Source: Pseudomonadota bacterium
GTDB taxonomy: Bacteria; Pseudomonadota; Alphaproteobacteria; Rhizobiales; Beijerinckiaceae
Direction: 5' to 3'
Assembly: GCA_021781815.1 (NCBI GenBank)
Contig: JAJXWB010000025.1
Coordinates: 1-53,066, forward strand
DNA: 53,066 bases
This document shows, piece by piece, positions 26,979-34,390 of this stretch (position 1 is its first letter; every line of letters starts with the position of its first letter). Under the pieces are notes generated by a model that saw only the letters and a program-made list of their open reading frames with translations, had not been told where the DNA came from and made no database searches. The position numbers and the translations under genes were made by a program.

Positions 26979-27443
26979 TCAACTTACCGGCCGCCACCCG
27001 CCGTCCGGGCCGCGGCACGCGACGCCCTGCGCGGCCTGTGGACGGCCATCGATATAGATGCGATGCGTATAATTGCGGCAAGTTCCGCGGGAATCGGCAA
27101 ATTCTGGGCCCGGATCGACATAGCCATAAGCGTGCGGCCCGCGCCAGGGACGCCGGGATCCGGAATCCCATGCCGCCATCTGCGCATCATAAGCCGCCTG
27201 ACGGTCCTGCTCATCGAGGTCGCGGCCAATGGAGTTGCCGACCACGCCGCCGAGCGCAGCGCCGGCGAGGGCGCCGACCACCGTGCCGCTCGAGCCGCCC
27301 GCCGCGCCGCCGATCAGCCCGCCAGTGAGCGCGCCGGCGCCGGCGCCGAGAACAGTTCCGCCCGCCTCGTGCGGGCCGGCGGATGCGCAACCGCTGACCG
27401 AAAGCGCGACGATTCCTAAAAGAGCGAGTTTGGAAATCTTCAC
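26979..27443 (-). CDS. Glycine-zipper outer-membrane lipoprotein
   Basis: 154 residues from GTG 27443, chosen because GGGGAGAGG lies about 6 nt upstream and a lipoprotein signal peptide follows (lipobox LSVSGC). Residues about 30-75 are a glycine-zipper double helix (GGTVLGAGAGALTGGLIGGAAGG... GALAGAALGGVVGNSIGR) as in the Rickettsia 17-kDa antigen family. The C-terminal part has CRNYTHRIYIDGRPQAAQGVACRGPDGGWR, the usual SH3-like end of these proteins. Probably an outer-membrane structural lipoprotein. Confidence 0.85.
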   Translation of the reverse strand: MKISKLALLGIVALSVSGCASAGPHEAGGTVLGAGAGALTGGLIGGAAGGSSGTVVGALAGAALGGVVGNSIGRDLDEQDRQAAYDAQMAAWDSGSRRPWRGPHAYGYVDPGPEFADSRGTCRNYTHRIYIDGRPQAAQGVACRGPDGGWRPVS

Positions 27444-27515
27444 GATACGCCTCTCCCCGCGCGCGCCCAGTCCAGTTGCAGATTTCCAATGGCTGCGCAA
27501 TCTGGCGAAAATCTG

Positions 27516-28898
27516 TCAGACGCCGGGCAACCGCAGCAGCGCGCGCAAGCCGCCGAGCGGACTCGCGTCCAGCGTTAGCGCGCCGCCATAGGCCGCCGCG
27601 AGGTCTGTGACGATTGAAAGTCCGAGCCCCGAACCAGGCTTTGTTTCGTCCAGTCGACGGCCGCGCCGGACGGCTTCTTCACGCTGATCGGGCGACAGGC
27701 CGGGGCCATCATCGTCGATGACGATATCGAGCGTCGAACGGCCGGCGCCCCCACGCTTCAGCGTAACGGAGACCTCGACCGTGCGCGCCGCCCATTTGCA
27801 GGCATTGTCCAGGAGATTGCCAACCAGTTCCTCGAAATCCTGCTTCTCGCCGAGAAAACGCGCGCCCGCCGCCGGCGGATCGACGCAGACCACGTCGCGG
27901 TCGCCGTGGATCTTGCGAAACGTCCGCAGAAGCGCATCCAGGGCTGGCGCGACCTCGGTCGATGCCCCTATTGCGCCGGCGCGCGCCGCAGCGCGAGCGC
28001 GGTCAAGATACCAGGCGACCTGATCGCGCATGATAGCGGCCTGCTCACGCACCTTGTCCGCGAGAACGCCGTCGTTTTCGCCGGCTTCATTGAGCAGGAC
28101 GCTCAGCGGCGTCTTCAACGCATGGGCGAGATTGCCGACCTGAGTGCGCGCGTGCTCCACAACGTCGCGATTGGCCGCAATGAGCAGATTGAGTTCATCG
28201 GCGACCGGCGCGATTTCAGTCGGATAGACGCCCTCGATCCTCTCTCCCGCGCCAAGCCTGACGGCGGTGATAGCACCTTCGAGGTCTCGCAACGGGCGCA
28301 GGCCATAAGACACCTGAAAGGCCGTCATGCCGAGCAAGCCGGCGGCCAGCAGGATGAACGTGACGGCGAGCGCAAGTTCGAACCTCGCTATCTGCGCATC
28401 CATACCTTCGGTGGTCGCAGCAACCTGCACGAGATAGAGCCCGTTGTCGCCGACCGATATCTCGCGCTCGACTATCCGCAGCCTGCGTCCGTCGCTGCCG
28501 ATGGCGAAGCCGGACCGCGCTCCGCCAATGCCGGCAGGAACGCCCTGGTCGGCCAATCGCGGCAATCGCGCGGCGAACAGCGAACGCGACGCGCGGGTGG
28601 CGGGCTTCTCGGTATCGAGGCGCGTGATCTGCCAGTACCAGCCGGAAAGGACCAGCTCGAACTGGGGATCTCCAAGCTCGCCGAAATCGGATGTCTGGTC
28701 CTCGCCGGAGATCGCGACATCGGCGACCAGCGCACGCAGATAGACGCCCAGCCGCTCGTCAAACGCCGCCTCCGCTGTCGTACGATAATAGGCGGACAGC
28801 AGGGCGCCCGCCACGCCAAGGATAACAACGATCCAGATCGCTGCGGACAGGAAGAGGCGCCGCGCGATCGAATGTTCTGCGAGCAGCGGCGAAACCAT
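27516..28898 (-). CDS. PhoQ/FeuQ-like sensor histidine kinase
   Basis: 460 residues: TM1 about 15-36, periplasmic domain about 40-172 with DUF-type SGWYWQIT motif, TM2 about 175-195, short HAMP-like segment, then HisKA with the unusual box VGNLAHALKTPLSVLLNEA (H259), and HATPase_c (LLDNACKWAA, DDDGPGLSP, GSGLGLSIV). The NLAHALKTP box and the neighbouring PepSY-type gene are those of the rhizobial FeuPQ system; I infer but cannot prove that identity. It starts 3 nt after the regulator. Confidence 0.9.
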   Translation of the reverse strand: MVSPLLAEHSIARRLFLSAAIWIVVILGVAGALLSAYYRTTAEAAFDERLGVYLRALVADVAISGEDQTSDFGELGDPQFELVLSGWYWQITRLDTEKPATRASRSLFAARLPRLADQGVPAGIGGARSGFAIGSDGRRLRIVEREISVGDNGLYLVQVAATTEGMDAQIARFELALAVTFILLAAGLLGMTAFQVSYGLRPLRDLEGAITAVRLGAGERIEGVYPTEIAPVADELNLLIAANRDVVEHARTQVGNLAHALKTPLSVLLNEAGENDGVLADKVREQAAIMRDQVAWYLDRARAAARAGAIGASTEVAPALDALLRTFRKIHGDRDVVCVDPPAAGARFLGEKQDFEELVGNLLDNACKWAARTVEVSVTLKRGGAGRSTLDIVIDDDGPGLSPDQREEAVRRGRRLDETKPGSGLGLSIVTDLAAAYGGALTLDASPLGGLRALLRLPGV

Positions 28899-28901
28899 TT
28901 C

Positions 28902-29600
28902 TCAGACGCGCGAGGCTTTTTCAGGCCGTGCGCCGGCTTCGTCGGGCGGCGCGATCAGGTAGCCGAGGCCACGGACAGTCTGGATGATGTCGACGCCGAG
29001 CTTTTTCCGCAGGCGGCCGACGAACACCTCGACCGTGTTCGAATCCCGGTCGAAATCCTGATCGTAAAGATGCTCCACGATCTCCGTGCGCGACACGACC
29101 CGACCACTGTGATGCATGAGATAGGCGAGCAATCTGTACTCGTGCGATGTCAGCCTGATCGCGACGCCCTCGACATGCACCCGGCCGGATTTCGTGTCGA
29201 GACGCACAGGTCCACAGACGATCTCCGCGCTCGCATGGCCGGTCGCGCGGCGCGTCAGCGCCCGCAGGCGCGCCAGCAACTCCTCCATATGGAAGGGTTT
29301 GGTCACATAATCGTCGGCGCCGGCATCGAACCCCTTGACCTTCTCGCTCCAGGAATCTCGCGCCGTCAGGATGAGGACGGGCATTGTCCTGCCGCCCTTG
29401 CGCCAGGCCTCAAGCACGGCGACCCCATCCATTTTCGGCAGGCCGATATCGAGCACGACCACGTCATAGGGCTCGGTCTCGCCGAGAAAATGTCCCTCCT
29501 CGCCATCGAAGGCTCGATCGACGGCGTAGCCAGCCTGGCCCAGCGCCTGGACGATCTGGCGGTTCAGATCCTTGTCATCTTCGACCACGAGCAGGCGCAC
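28902..29600 (-). CDS. OmpR-family response regulator (FeuP-like)
   Basis: 232 residues: receiver with acidic pocket E7/D8/D9, D51 (VVVLDIGLPKMDG) and KPFHMEELLARL; winged-helix DNA-binding domain with LTSHEYRLLAYLMHHSGRVVSRTEIVEHLYDQDFDRDSNTVEVFVGRLRKKLG. Upstream lies a PepSY-like periplasmic gene, downstream the cognate kinase. In Sinorhizobium the FeuP regulon includes cyclic glucan export; transfer of that role here is inference. Confidence 0.92.
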   Translation of the reverse strand: MRLLVVEDDKDLNRQIVQALGQAGYAVDRAFDGEEGHFLGETEPYDVVVLDIGLPKMDGVAVLEAWRKGGRTMPVLILTARDSWSEKVKGFDAGADDYVTKPFHMEELLARLRALTRRATGHASAEIVCGPVRLDTKSGRVHVEGVAIRLTSHEYRLLAYLMHHSGRVVSRTEIVEHLYDQDFDRDSNTVEVFVGRLRKKLGVDIIQTVRGLGYLIAPPDEAGARPEKASRV

Positions 29601-29615
29601 GAGCCCTCCTTGCGC

Positions 29616-29945
29616 TCAGGGGCGTCCGACCCCGACCGGCTTGCCGGTCACGGCGTCGAGACTTGTATGTATCAGCCGCCCGTCGCGGCGCAAAAGGTCG
29701 ATTTCGTAAACGAGCGCGGAGGCGACGCTGCACAGCCTGACAGCAATTGCTTCGGCATGGTGCTCTCCGGCCTGCGCGCGCATCAACGGAAACGGCTCGG
29801 CCAGCTTGTCGGCGGCGATTTTTTCACGGGTCTCGGCGGCTGAATAGCAGGTGCGCGGCGCAGATTGGGCGGCGACAGCCGCCGACGTGACGACGAGCGC
29901 AAAAAATACCGCCACGGGCGGAAGCTTGGGGGTGGCCAACCGCAT
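29616..29945 (-). CDS. Periplasmic PepSY-like protein (FeuN-like)
   Basis: 109 residues from ATG 29945, giving a clean signal peptide (MRLATPKLPPVAVFFALVVTSAAVA). The mature part reads TCYSAAETREKIAADKLAEPFPLMR... LVYEIDLLRRDGRLIHTSLDAVTGKPVG, a single PepSY-like alpha-beta unit. It starts the operon with the regulator and kinase. By position it resembles FeuN, a small periplasmic inhibitor of a FeuQ-type kinase. The frame is open to 30029. Confidence 0.75.
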   Translation of the reverse strand: MRLATPKLPPVAVFFALVVTSAAVAAQSAPRTCYSAAETREKIAADKLAEPFPLMRAQAGEHHAEAIAVRLCSVASALVYEIDLLRRDGRLIHTSLDAVTGKPVGVGRP

Positions 29946-30025
29946 GCCAAAGGGTGCGGCGCTGTGGATGAACCGTTCCTGAACGGCCGCTTCAATCCCG
30001 ACAATGCCAAGCAGAAAGCTCCGGA

Positions 30026-30328
30026 TCATCGCACCGCAACCCGCATCGCCGACGGAACGCCGCCGAGCGCTGTGCAGATCGCGGCGGACACGGCGTAGAC
30101 CTTGCCCGTCGTGCCGATCGCCGCGTCGCCGGCGTTAACGATTTCGGCGATGTTCTGACTGAGCGCCGCGCCGGTGACGACGAGGCCGCAATCGAACGCT
30201 GTTGCGAGAGTCCTGAGATTGTTCGCCGCCTGCGTCGTTTTCGGCGAGGCGAGATAGTCGGTCGCATTCTGGACCTGTGTGCAGCCGGCGAGCCCGAACA
30301 GGGCGGCGGCGAGCGCGATGCGTCTCAT
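30026..30328 (-). CDS. Small lipoprotein of the lysis region
   Basis: 100 residues from ATG 30328, with AAAGGA 8-9 nt upstream. Lipoprotein signal MRRIALAAALFGLAGC and an Ala/Thr-rich helical mature part with Cys59 and Cys94. It is last in the minus-strand lysis set (endolysin, holin, 101-aa protein, this). An outer-membrane lipoprotein here could act like a spanin subunit, but there is no sequence proof and no paired inner-membrane spanin is visible. Confidence 0.65.
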   Translation of the reverse strand: MRRIALAAALFGLAGCTQVQNATDYLASPKTTQAANNLRTLATAFDCGLVVTGAALSQNIAEIVNAGDAAIGTTGKVYAVSAAICTALGGVPSAMRVAVR

Positions 30329-30419
30329 GTCGTGGTTCCTTTGGTCGTGATGCGCCGGCGCGCGCAAAAAGCGCGACGGCGGATCGGTTCGAACTGAGAG
30401 GGAGTGCGGCGGCAGCCGT

Positions 30420-30725
30420 TCAAACGCCGGTCATGTTGTCTGCGCCGGCCGCCTTTTCCATCGCCGGACTTTCGACCGGCGCGGGATGCTCGACGGCGAA
30501 GATCGCGAGCGGAATGAGTTTCGCCACCAGGCCGGCATAGGGGACGCCGGCGTCGGCGAGGATCGCCGCGATATCCTCCAGCGTGACTTCGGCCGCCGCG
30601 CCCCAATCGTGCGTATGCAGCGCGTGATAGACACGCTGCGCGTCGCGCTGGAGCAGACCGACGCCGGTCTTGAGGGCGGCGATCGGGACGGGACCAATCT
30701 TGTCTGGAAGGCCGGGGATGTTCAC
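30420..30725 (-). CDS. Hypothetical protein of the lysis cassette
   Basis: 101 residues; GTG 30725 overlaps the holin-like stop (GTGA), so it is coupled. One hydrophobic stretch (GLVAKLIPLAIFAV) near residues 64-77; the rest is helical with LQRDAQRVYHALHTHDWGAAAEVTLEDIAAILADAG. No family recognised. Position suggests a lysis or release accessory. Confidence 0.6.
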   Translation of the reverse strand: MNIPGLPDKIGPVPIAALKTGVGLLQRDAQRVYHALHTHDWGAAAEVTLEDIAAILADAGVPYAGLVAKLIPLAIFAVEHPAPVESPAMEKAAGADNMTGV

Positions 30726-30916
30726 TGGCCGCCTGCGCCGGACTTTCCCACGGGCGTCGTCGTGATCGCGCGCATGGCGATGGCGATCAGGCCGGACACA
30801 ACGAATGCGCCGGTCGGGCCGATCAGGTTGGTCCAGTCGACAGCGCCCAGATATTGCAGGGCGGCCGGCACAATCGCCAGCGCGAGGCCAACGAGAATGG
30901 TGCGATAGCCTTTCAT
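30722..30916 (-). CDS. Putative holin
   Basis: 64 residues from ATG 30916, with AAAGGATGG about 6 nt upstream. Two hydrophobic helices (TILVGLALAIVPAALQYLGAV and GAFVVSGLIAIAMRAI) with a short polar turn between and a basic tail: the size and topology of a class II holin. Its start overlaps the lysozyme stop (ATGA). Since the lysozyme has no signal peptide, a pore of this kind is needed for release. Function assigned by topology and position only. Confidence 0.65.
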   Translation of the reverse strand: MKGYRTILVGLALAIVPAALQYLGAVDWTNLIGPTGAFVVSGLIAIAMRAITTTPVGKSGAGGQ

Positions 30917-31533
30917 GGTTTCCATCCTTTCGTTGAGAAGCAGATTGACGGCGCGCGGTCTGGATGATCGAGCGCGTGCGCCATGTCGACCTGCGTCGTC
31001 TCCGGCGATTTCTGGCGACCGAACGACGCGCCGGCGTCGATCAATCCGACGGCGCCCGTGATCGGGCGGCCGGTCAGGAACCAGGCTCGGTCGCGCTGGC
31101 GGCGCTGAGTGAGGCCAGCGACCACACGGCCGCCAGCCTTGTTCCAGTCCAGGAACTTCCGCGCTGCGCCGGCCTTGTCGCCCGCGCGAACCGCGCGCAA
31201 AAGCGATGAGGATTTCAGATTGCCGAGTCCGATGTTGAAGGCGAGATCGACCAGCGCGTCGAACTCGCATTGCGTCACGCCGCCTTTGGCCCCAGCGATC
31301 AGCGCCGCGACGCCGCGCTCGAACTCCGCGAGGTCGCGCGAGAGGATATCGTCGGCTTCGGCCTGCGTGATCTTCATGCCGGGCGTCACCTGCGGCGGCC
31401 CCGCGCGCGAGGTGTGGCCATACCCGATGGTCAGCACGCCGACGCAATCGCGATAGGCGACGAGGCGGCGGCCTTCGCACGGTTCGACGATCAGCCGACG
31501 GCAAGCCGCCGACATGGAGGTGGGGATGGGCAT
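30913..31533 (-). CDS. T4-type phage lysozyme (GH24 endolysin)
   Basis: 206 residues from ATG 31533 (ATG 31515 also possible). The catalytic triad E20-D29-T35 in EPCEGRRLVAYRDCVGVLTIGYGHT has exactly the 9- and 6-residue spacing of T4 lysozyme E11-D20-T26. No signal peptide or SAR anchor. It cleaves peptidoglycan for release of GTA particles. In Rhodobacter the GTA lysis genes are at a separate locus; here they lie directly beyond the structural cluster. Confidence 0.9.
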   Translation of the reverse strand: MPIPTSMSAACRRLIVEPCEGRRLVAYRDCVGVLTIGYGHTSRAGPPQVTPGMKITQAEADDILSRDLAEFERGVAALIAGAKGGVTQCEFDALVDLAFNIGLGNLKSSSLLRAVRAGDKAGAARKFLDWNKAGGRVVAGLTQRRQRDRAWFLTGRPITGAVGLIDAGASFGRQKSPETTQVDMAHALDHPDRAPSICFSTKGWKP

Positions 31534-31584
31534 GTCGATCTCTCGGGGAATGGCGTTGGAGGCGGCGCGCGAGCGCGACGTCGC

Positions 31585-31613
31585 CAAAGAAAAAGCCGCC
31601 CGAACGGGCGGCT
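31585..31613 (-). terminator. Strong terminator at the end of the GTA structural operon
   Basis: agccgcccgaacgggcggct (31594-31613) is a perfect inverted repeat with, on the minus strand, TTTTTCTTT immediately after it. It ends the GTA tail transcript about 30 nt past the GT2 gene and separates it from the lysis genes, which therefore need their own promoter between the stem and 31533. Confidence 0.92.
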
Positions 31614-31643
31614 CGATTGTCGGCTGGAACTAGGCGGCGGCTG

Positions 31644-32984
31644 TCAAGAAGCGACTTTGCCGATGAACAACCCTCTCGGCGTCGGAAAGTCGAACCCGAC
31701 TATTGCGCCCTCATTCAGGAGCGTCCTGACGCCCTCCGCGACGACGCCGTGATGAGCTGACACATCGTGGAACAAGACGATCGCACCCTCGCTCAACCAT
31801 GGTCGAAATCTCCGGAATTCTTCGATGCGAAGAGACAGATCGGAGTCGAATAGCGCCAAATCGTAATGCTTATCGGGAGCAAAATCGACGCTCGAACACA
31901 GTTGCGCGTTCACCACGTCCTCAAATCCGTAGCTCGAAATGCTCTGAAGCGCAGCATCGTACGCCTCCGCGTTCACCTCCAGCGTCGTGACGCGGCCGAA
32001 CCCGTTCTCTGACAAACCGCGCGCGATGGCGCAGGTTGATAGTCCGAGCCAAGTGCCCGTCTCCAACACCTCGGCTGGCTTGATCAGGCGGGTAAGAACA
32101 TAAAGGAAGTCCAGCACCTCGGTTTCTGCGGTGAATCCGTCGAACATCGACCAAAGACGCGCGGCCTTGCCATTAACGTCTTGCGGGGTTTTCTCCGGAA
32201 GAACAGCCCTGTCAGACAGCGCAACGCAATGACGCGCTACCACAGGAAGCGATTTTTGCTTCTCTATTCGCTGCTTCCAGCCCTCGACACCCACCCACGG
32301 CTTACTCGAATAATTCTCTTTGTAATATGCCTCATTTCTCTCAAACTCGCCTATCTCGTGGCCGACATTACGCACGTAGTAGCGATCGGACCAAGCAACC
32401 AAATAGCCCGCTGATTTCACATCCGCCGACAATCGACCATCCGCGGGGAATAAAAACGTGCCATGAGCAATATTATGAACGCGCAGAGCCTTGTCCCGAA
32501 ACAGCTCGGCTCGCAATACGGAGGATGTACCAACATTGCCGTGAGCCTCGTATAGAATCTTACCCTTTGAAAAGCATAAATGCGCGGGCTTCGGCTCCCA
32601 CGCTTCATCATCTGTGGGTGTGTCGCCAAAAAGAGAAAGCTGACCAAGTTTGGAAAAGGCATTGAACGATGCCGCCACGTGCTCGAACCAACCCGGCAGG
32701 AACATTTGATCATTTTCGCTCAGATGAATGAGATCGCCGGAGACGAGCGGGATTGCAAGGTTATAAGCCTCACCGCCCAAATTCTCGTCGAGGTAAATCA
32801 CCTTCACCGGCCATTCGTTTTCGATTCTCTTCAGATAGGCTACCGATCCATCGGAGCTGGCGTTGTCTACGACAACCAATTCACGATCCGGCCCAACAGT
32901 CGCAAAATAGCTCTCGATCGTTTGCTTAAGCAGCCGATCGCGATTCCAGTTCAGAATGATCGTCGAAATCATTGGCAGTCTCAT
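31644..32984 (-). CDS. GT2 glycosyltransferase fused to a class I methyltransferase
   Basis: 446 residues from ATG 32984 (AGGT upstream). Residues 1-about 230 are a GT-A glycosyltransferase: ISTIILNWNRDRLL, LVVVDNASSDGS and a HLSENDQMF (DxD-like) site. Residues about 265-446 are a Rossmann methyltransferase of the rhamnosyl O-methyltransferase/cephalosporin hydroxylase kind: VLETGTWLGLSTCAIAR (SAM loop), TTLEVNAEAYDAALQ, YDLALFDSDLSLR and IVLFHDVSAHHG. Base composition is more AT-rich than its neighbours, which suggests transfer. It follows the fibre gene at the distal end of the GTA operon. Confidence 0.85.
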   Translation of the reverse strand: MRLPMISTIILNWNRDRLLKQTIESYFATVGPDRELVVVDNASSDGSVAYLKRIENEWPVKVIYLDENLGGEAYNLAIPLVSGDLIHLSENDQMFLPGWFEHVAASFNAFSKLGQLSLFGDTPTDDEAWEPKPAHLCFSKGKILYEAHGNVGTSSVLRAELFRDKALRVHNIAHGTFLFPADGRLSADVKSAGYLVAWSDRYYVRNVGHEIGEFERNEAYYKENYSSKPWVGVEGWKQRIEKQKSLPVVARHCVALSDRAVLPEKTPQDVNGKAARLWSMFDGFTAETEVLDFLYVLTRLIKPAEVLETGTWLGLSTCAIARGLSENGFGRVTTLEVNAEAYDAALQSISSYGFEDVVNAQLCSSVDFAPDKHYDLALFDSDLSLRIEEFRRFRPWLSEGAIVLFHDVSAHHGVVAEGVRTLLNEGAIVGFDFPTPRGLFIGKVAS

Positions 32985-33034
32985 TTGACCTAGTACGCCA
33001 TATCGCACGGACATCGAATTCTTGGAAGATCCCC

Positions 33035-34384
33035 CTACACATACACCCCCATCATCCCGACGAGATCGATTCCGATCGTTCCCGGCGCGGCTGTGGTCTC
33101 CCGCAGGAACAGCAGGTTCGAGTTCGAGATCGGCGACGGCGTGTTGGAGGGAACGATCGATATCGCTCCGTATGATGTGCCGTCGCCAGGCGCGTAGACG
33201 CCGGGCGCGTAGGTTCCGGCGGCCCCGCTCGGCGAAATGTCGAGGGTGGCCTTCGCGCCCATGCCGAAGGCGAGCGTCTTCACCAGAACCGCCTTCTGCT
33301 GGAAGACCGCGCCCATCATCGCCTGTAGCGTCGGGCTGATGTCAATGGCGATGGCGCGGGTCGGCGTGACGGATGTCGGGTCGCCGATCTGGACGAGCGC
33401 GCCCGGCGCCCAGCTCGCAATGTCGGCGGCGTTCGTAACCTGAAGATGACTCGTGTCGGCCGACGCTTTCACCCAGGCTGCCGCATTGGGCGTCTGGCTG
33501 ACGTTCCAGATGCGAACGTAGCAATTGCCGAGCATGTAGACGTTCTGGAAAAACAGGTCGGCGTCGGCGGTCGTCAGGGCGATCGTGTCGCCCGTCACGC
33601 TTGCGATTGTCGCCGTGCGCGGATTCTGGTCGTGCTGGCGATCGACACGGTAGATCGCACCGGTCGGCGAGGGCGGCACGAAATCGGCGATGTCGGCGCC
33701 CGACAAGGCGTGAGTTCTCCCCGACGGCGCGCTGAATTTGCCGGTGGCGTTATCGACGTTCAGCGCCTCCCTCCAGGTCGCGCCGTCGGGCGAAACCTTG
33801 ATGTGGAAATGATCGTCGCCGGTCAGTCCGGTTTCCGCGCGACCGGACCAATTCGTCTGGTAGAGCTGCGAAACCGTATTGCCGACTGCGCTCTTGTCGA
33901 GCGTGACGCGCAAATCGCCGGTGCCGCCCTCGGCGGGCGATTTCGCGGCGAACAGCGCCGAGTTCAGTTTGGCCGACAGCGGATTGTTCGCATCGGCCGT
34001 AGCGCCGATCCCGAGCAATGACAGGTTCTGCAGTGATCTGAGCGCAAGCCCGAGATCGGTCCAGTTCGTTCCATCGAACAGAAGCAGGGTGTTTTCAGTT
34101 TCCACGAAGGTCCGCCAACCAGTGCGCGGCGATAGGAAAGCCCAGCCGCCATTGTCGAACGCGGCGACCGCATTGGTCTTGCCGGCGAAGGCGCCGCCCG
34201 CGCCGGCGCCGATCAAATAGCGGTCTCCTTCGGCCACCGCCACCGGCGGCGCCGTGACATTGCGCGCCTTAACGGACAGGTGCACGAGCGCGTCGAGATC
34301 GACCAGAGCCTCGTTATGCGTGACGTGCTTCTGCGATTGCGCGGCGTCGATGAACGGCAGCGCGAGTCGGTTGGTGACGGACAT
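33035..34384 (-). CDS. DUF2793 tail-fibre protein of the GTA
   Basis: 449 residues. The N-terminal SVTNRLALPFIDAAQSQKHVTHNEALVDLDALVHLSV is the DUF2793 signature seen in the last GTA structural gene; it attaches to the baseplate. The rest is beta-rich with GGWAFLSPRTGWRTFVETENTLLLFDGTNW and a variable C-terminal half that probably contacts the recipient surface. ATG 34384 has GAGG 5 nt upstream and starts 6 nt after the megatron gene. Confidence 0.88.
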   Translation of the reverse strand: MSVTNRLALPFIDAAQSQKHVTHNEALVDLDALVHLSVKARNVTAPPVAVAEGDRYLIGAGAGGAFAGKTNAVAAFDNGGWAFLSPRTGWRTFVETENTLLLFDGTNWTDLGLALRSLQNLSLLGIGATADANNPLSAKLNSALFAAKSPAEGGTGDLRVTLDKSAVGNTVSQLYQTNWSGRAETGLTGDDHFHIKVSPDGATWREALNVDNATGKFSAPSGRTHALSGADIADFVPPSPTGAIYRVDRQHDQNPRTATIASVTGDTIALTTADADLFFQNVYMLGNCYVRIWNVSQTPNAAAWVKASADTSHLQVTNAADIASWAPGALVQIGDPTSVTPTRAIAIDISPTLQAMMGAVFQQKAVLVKTLAFGMGAKATLDISPSGAAGTYAPGVYAPGDGTSYGAISIVPSNTPSPISNSNLLFLRETTAAPGTIGIDLVGMMGVYV

Positions 34385-34390
34385 GAGACC

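Noticed and set aside
29030-29060. A tRNA T-arm-like string (gttcgaatcccggtcg)
   Set aside because: It lies inside the response-regulator gene in a conserved protein segment (DRDSNTVEVF). No acceptor stem or cloverleaf can be built around it.
27906-29843. A 645-codon plus-strand frame across the FeuPQ-like genes
   Set aside because: It covers two well-supported genes on the other strand and shows no recognisable motif.
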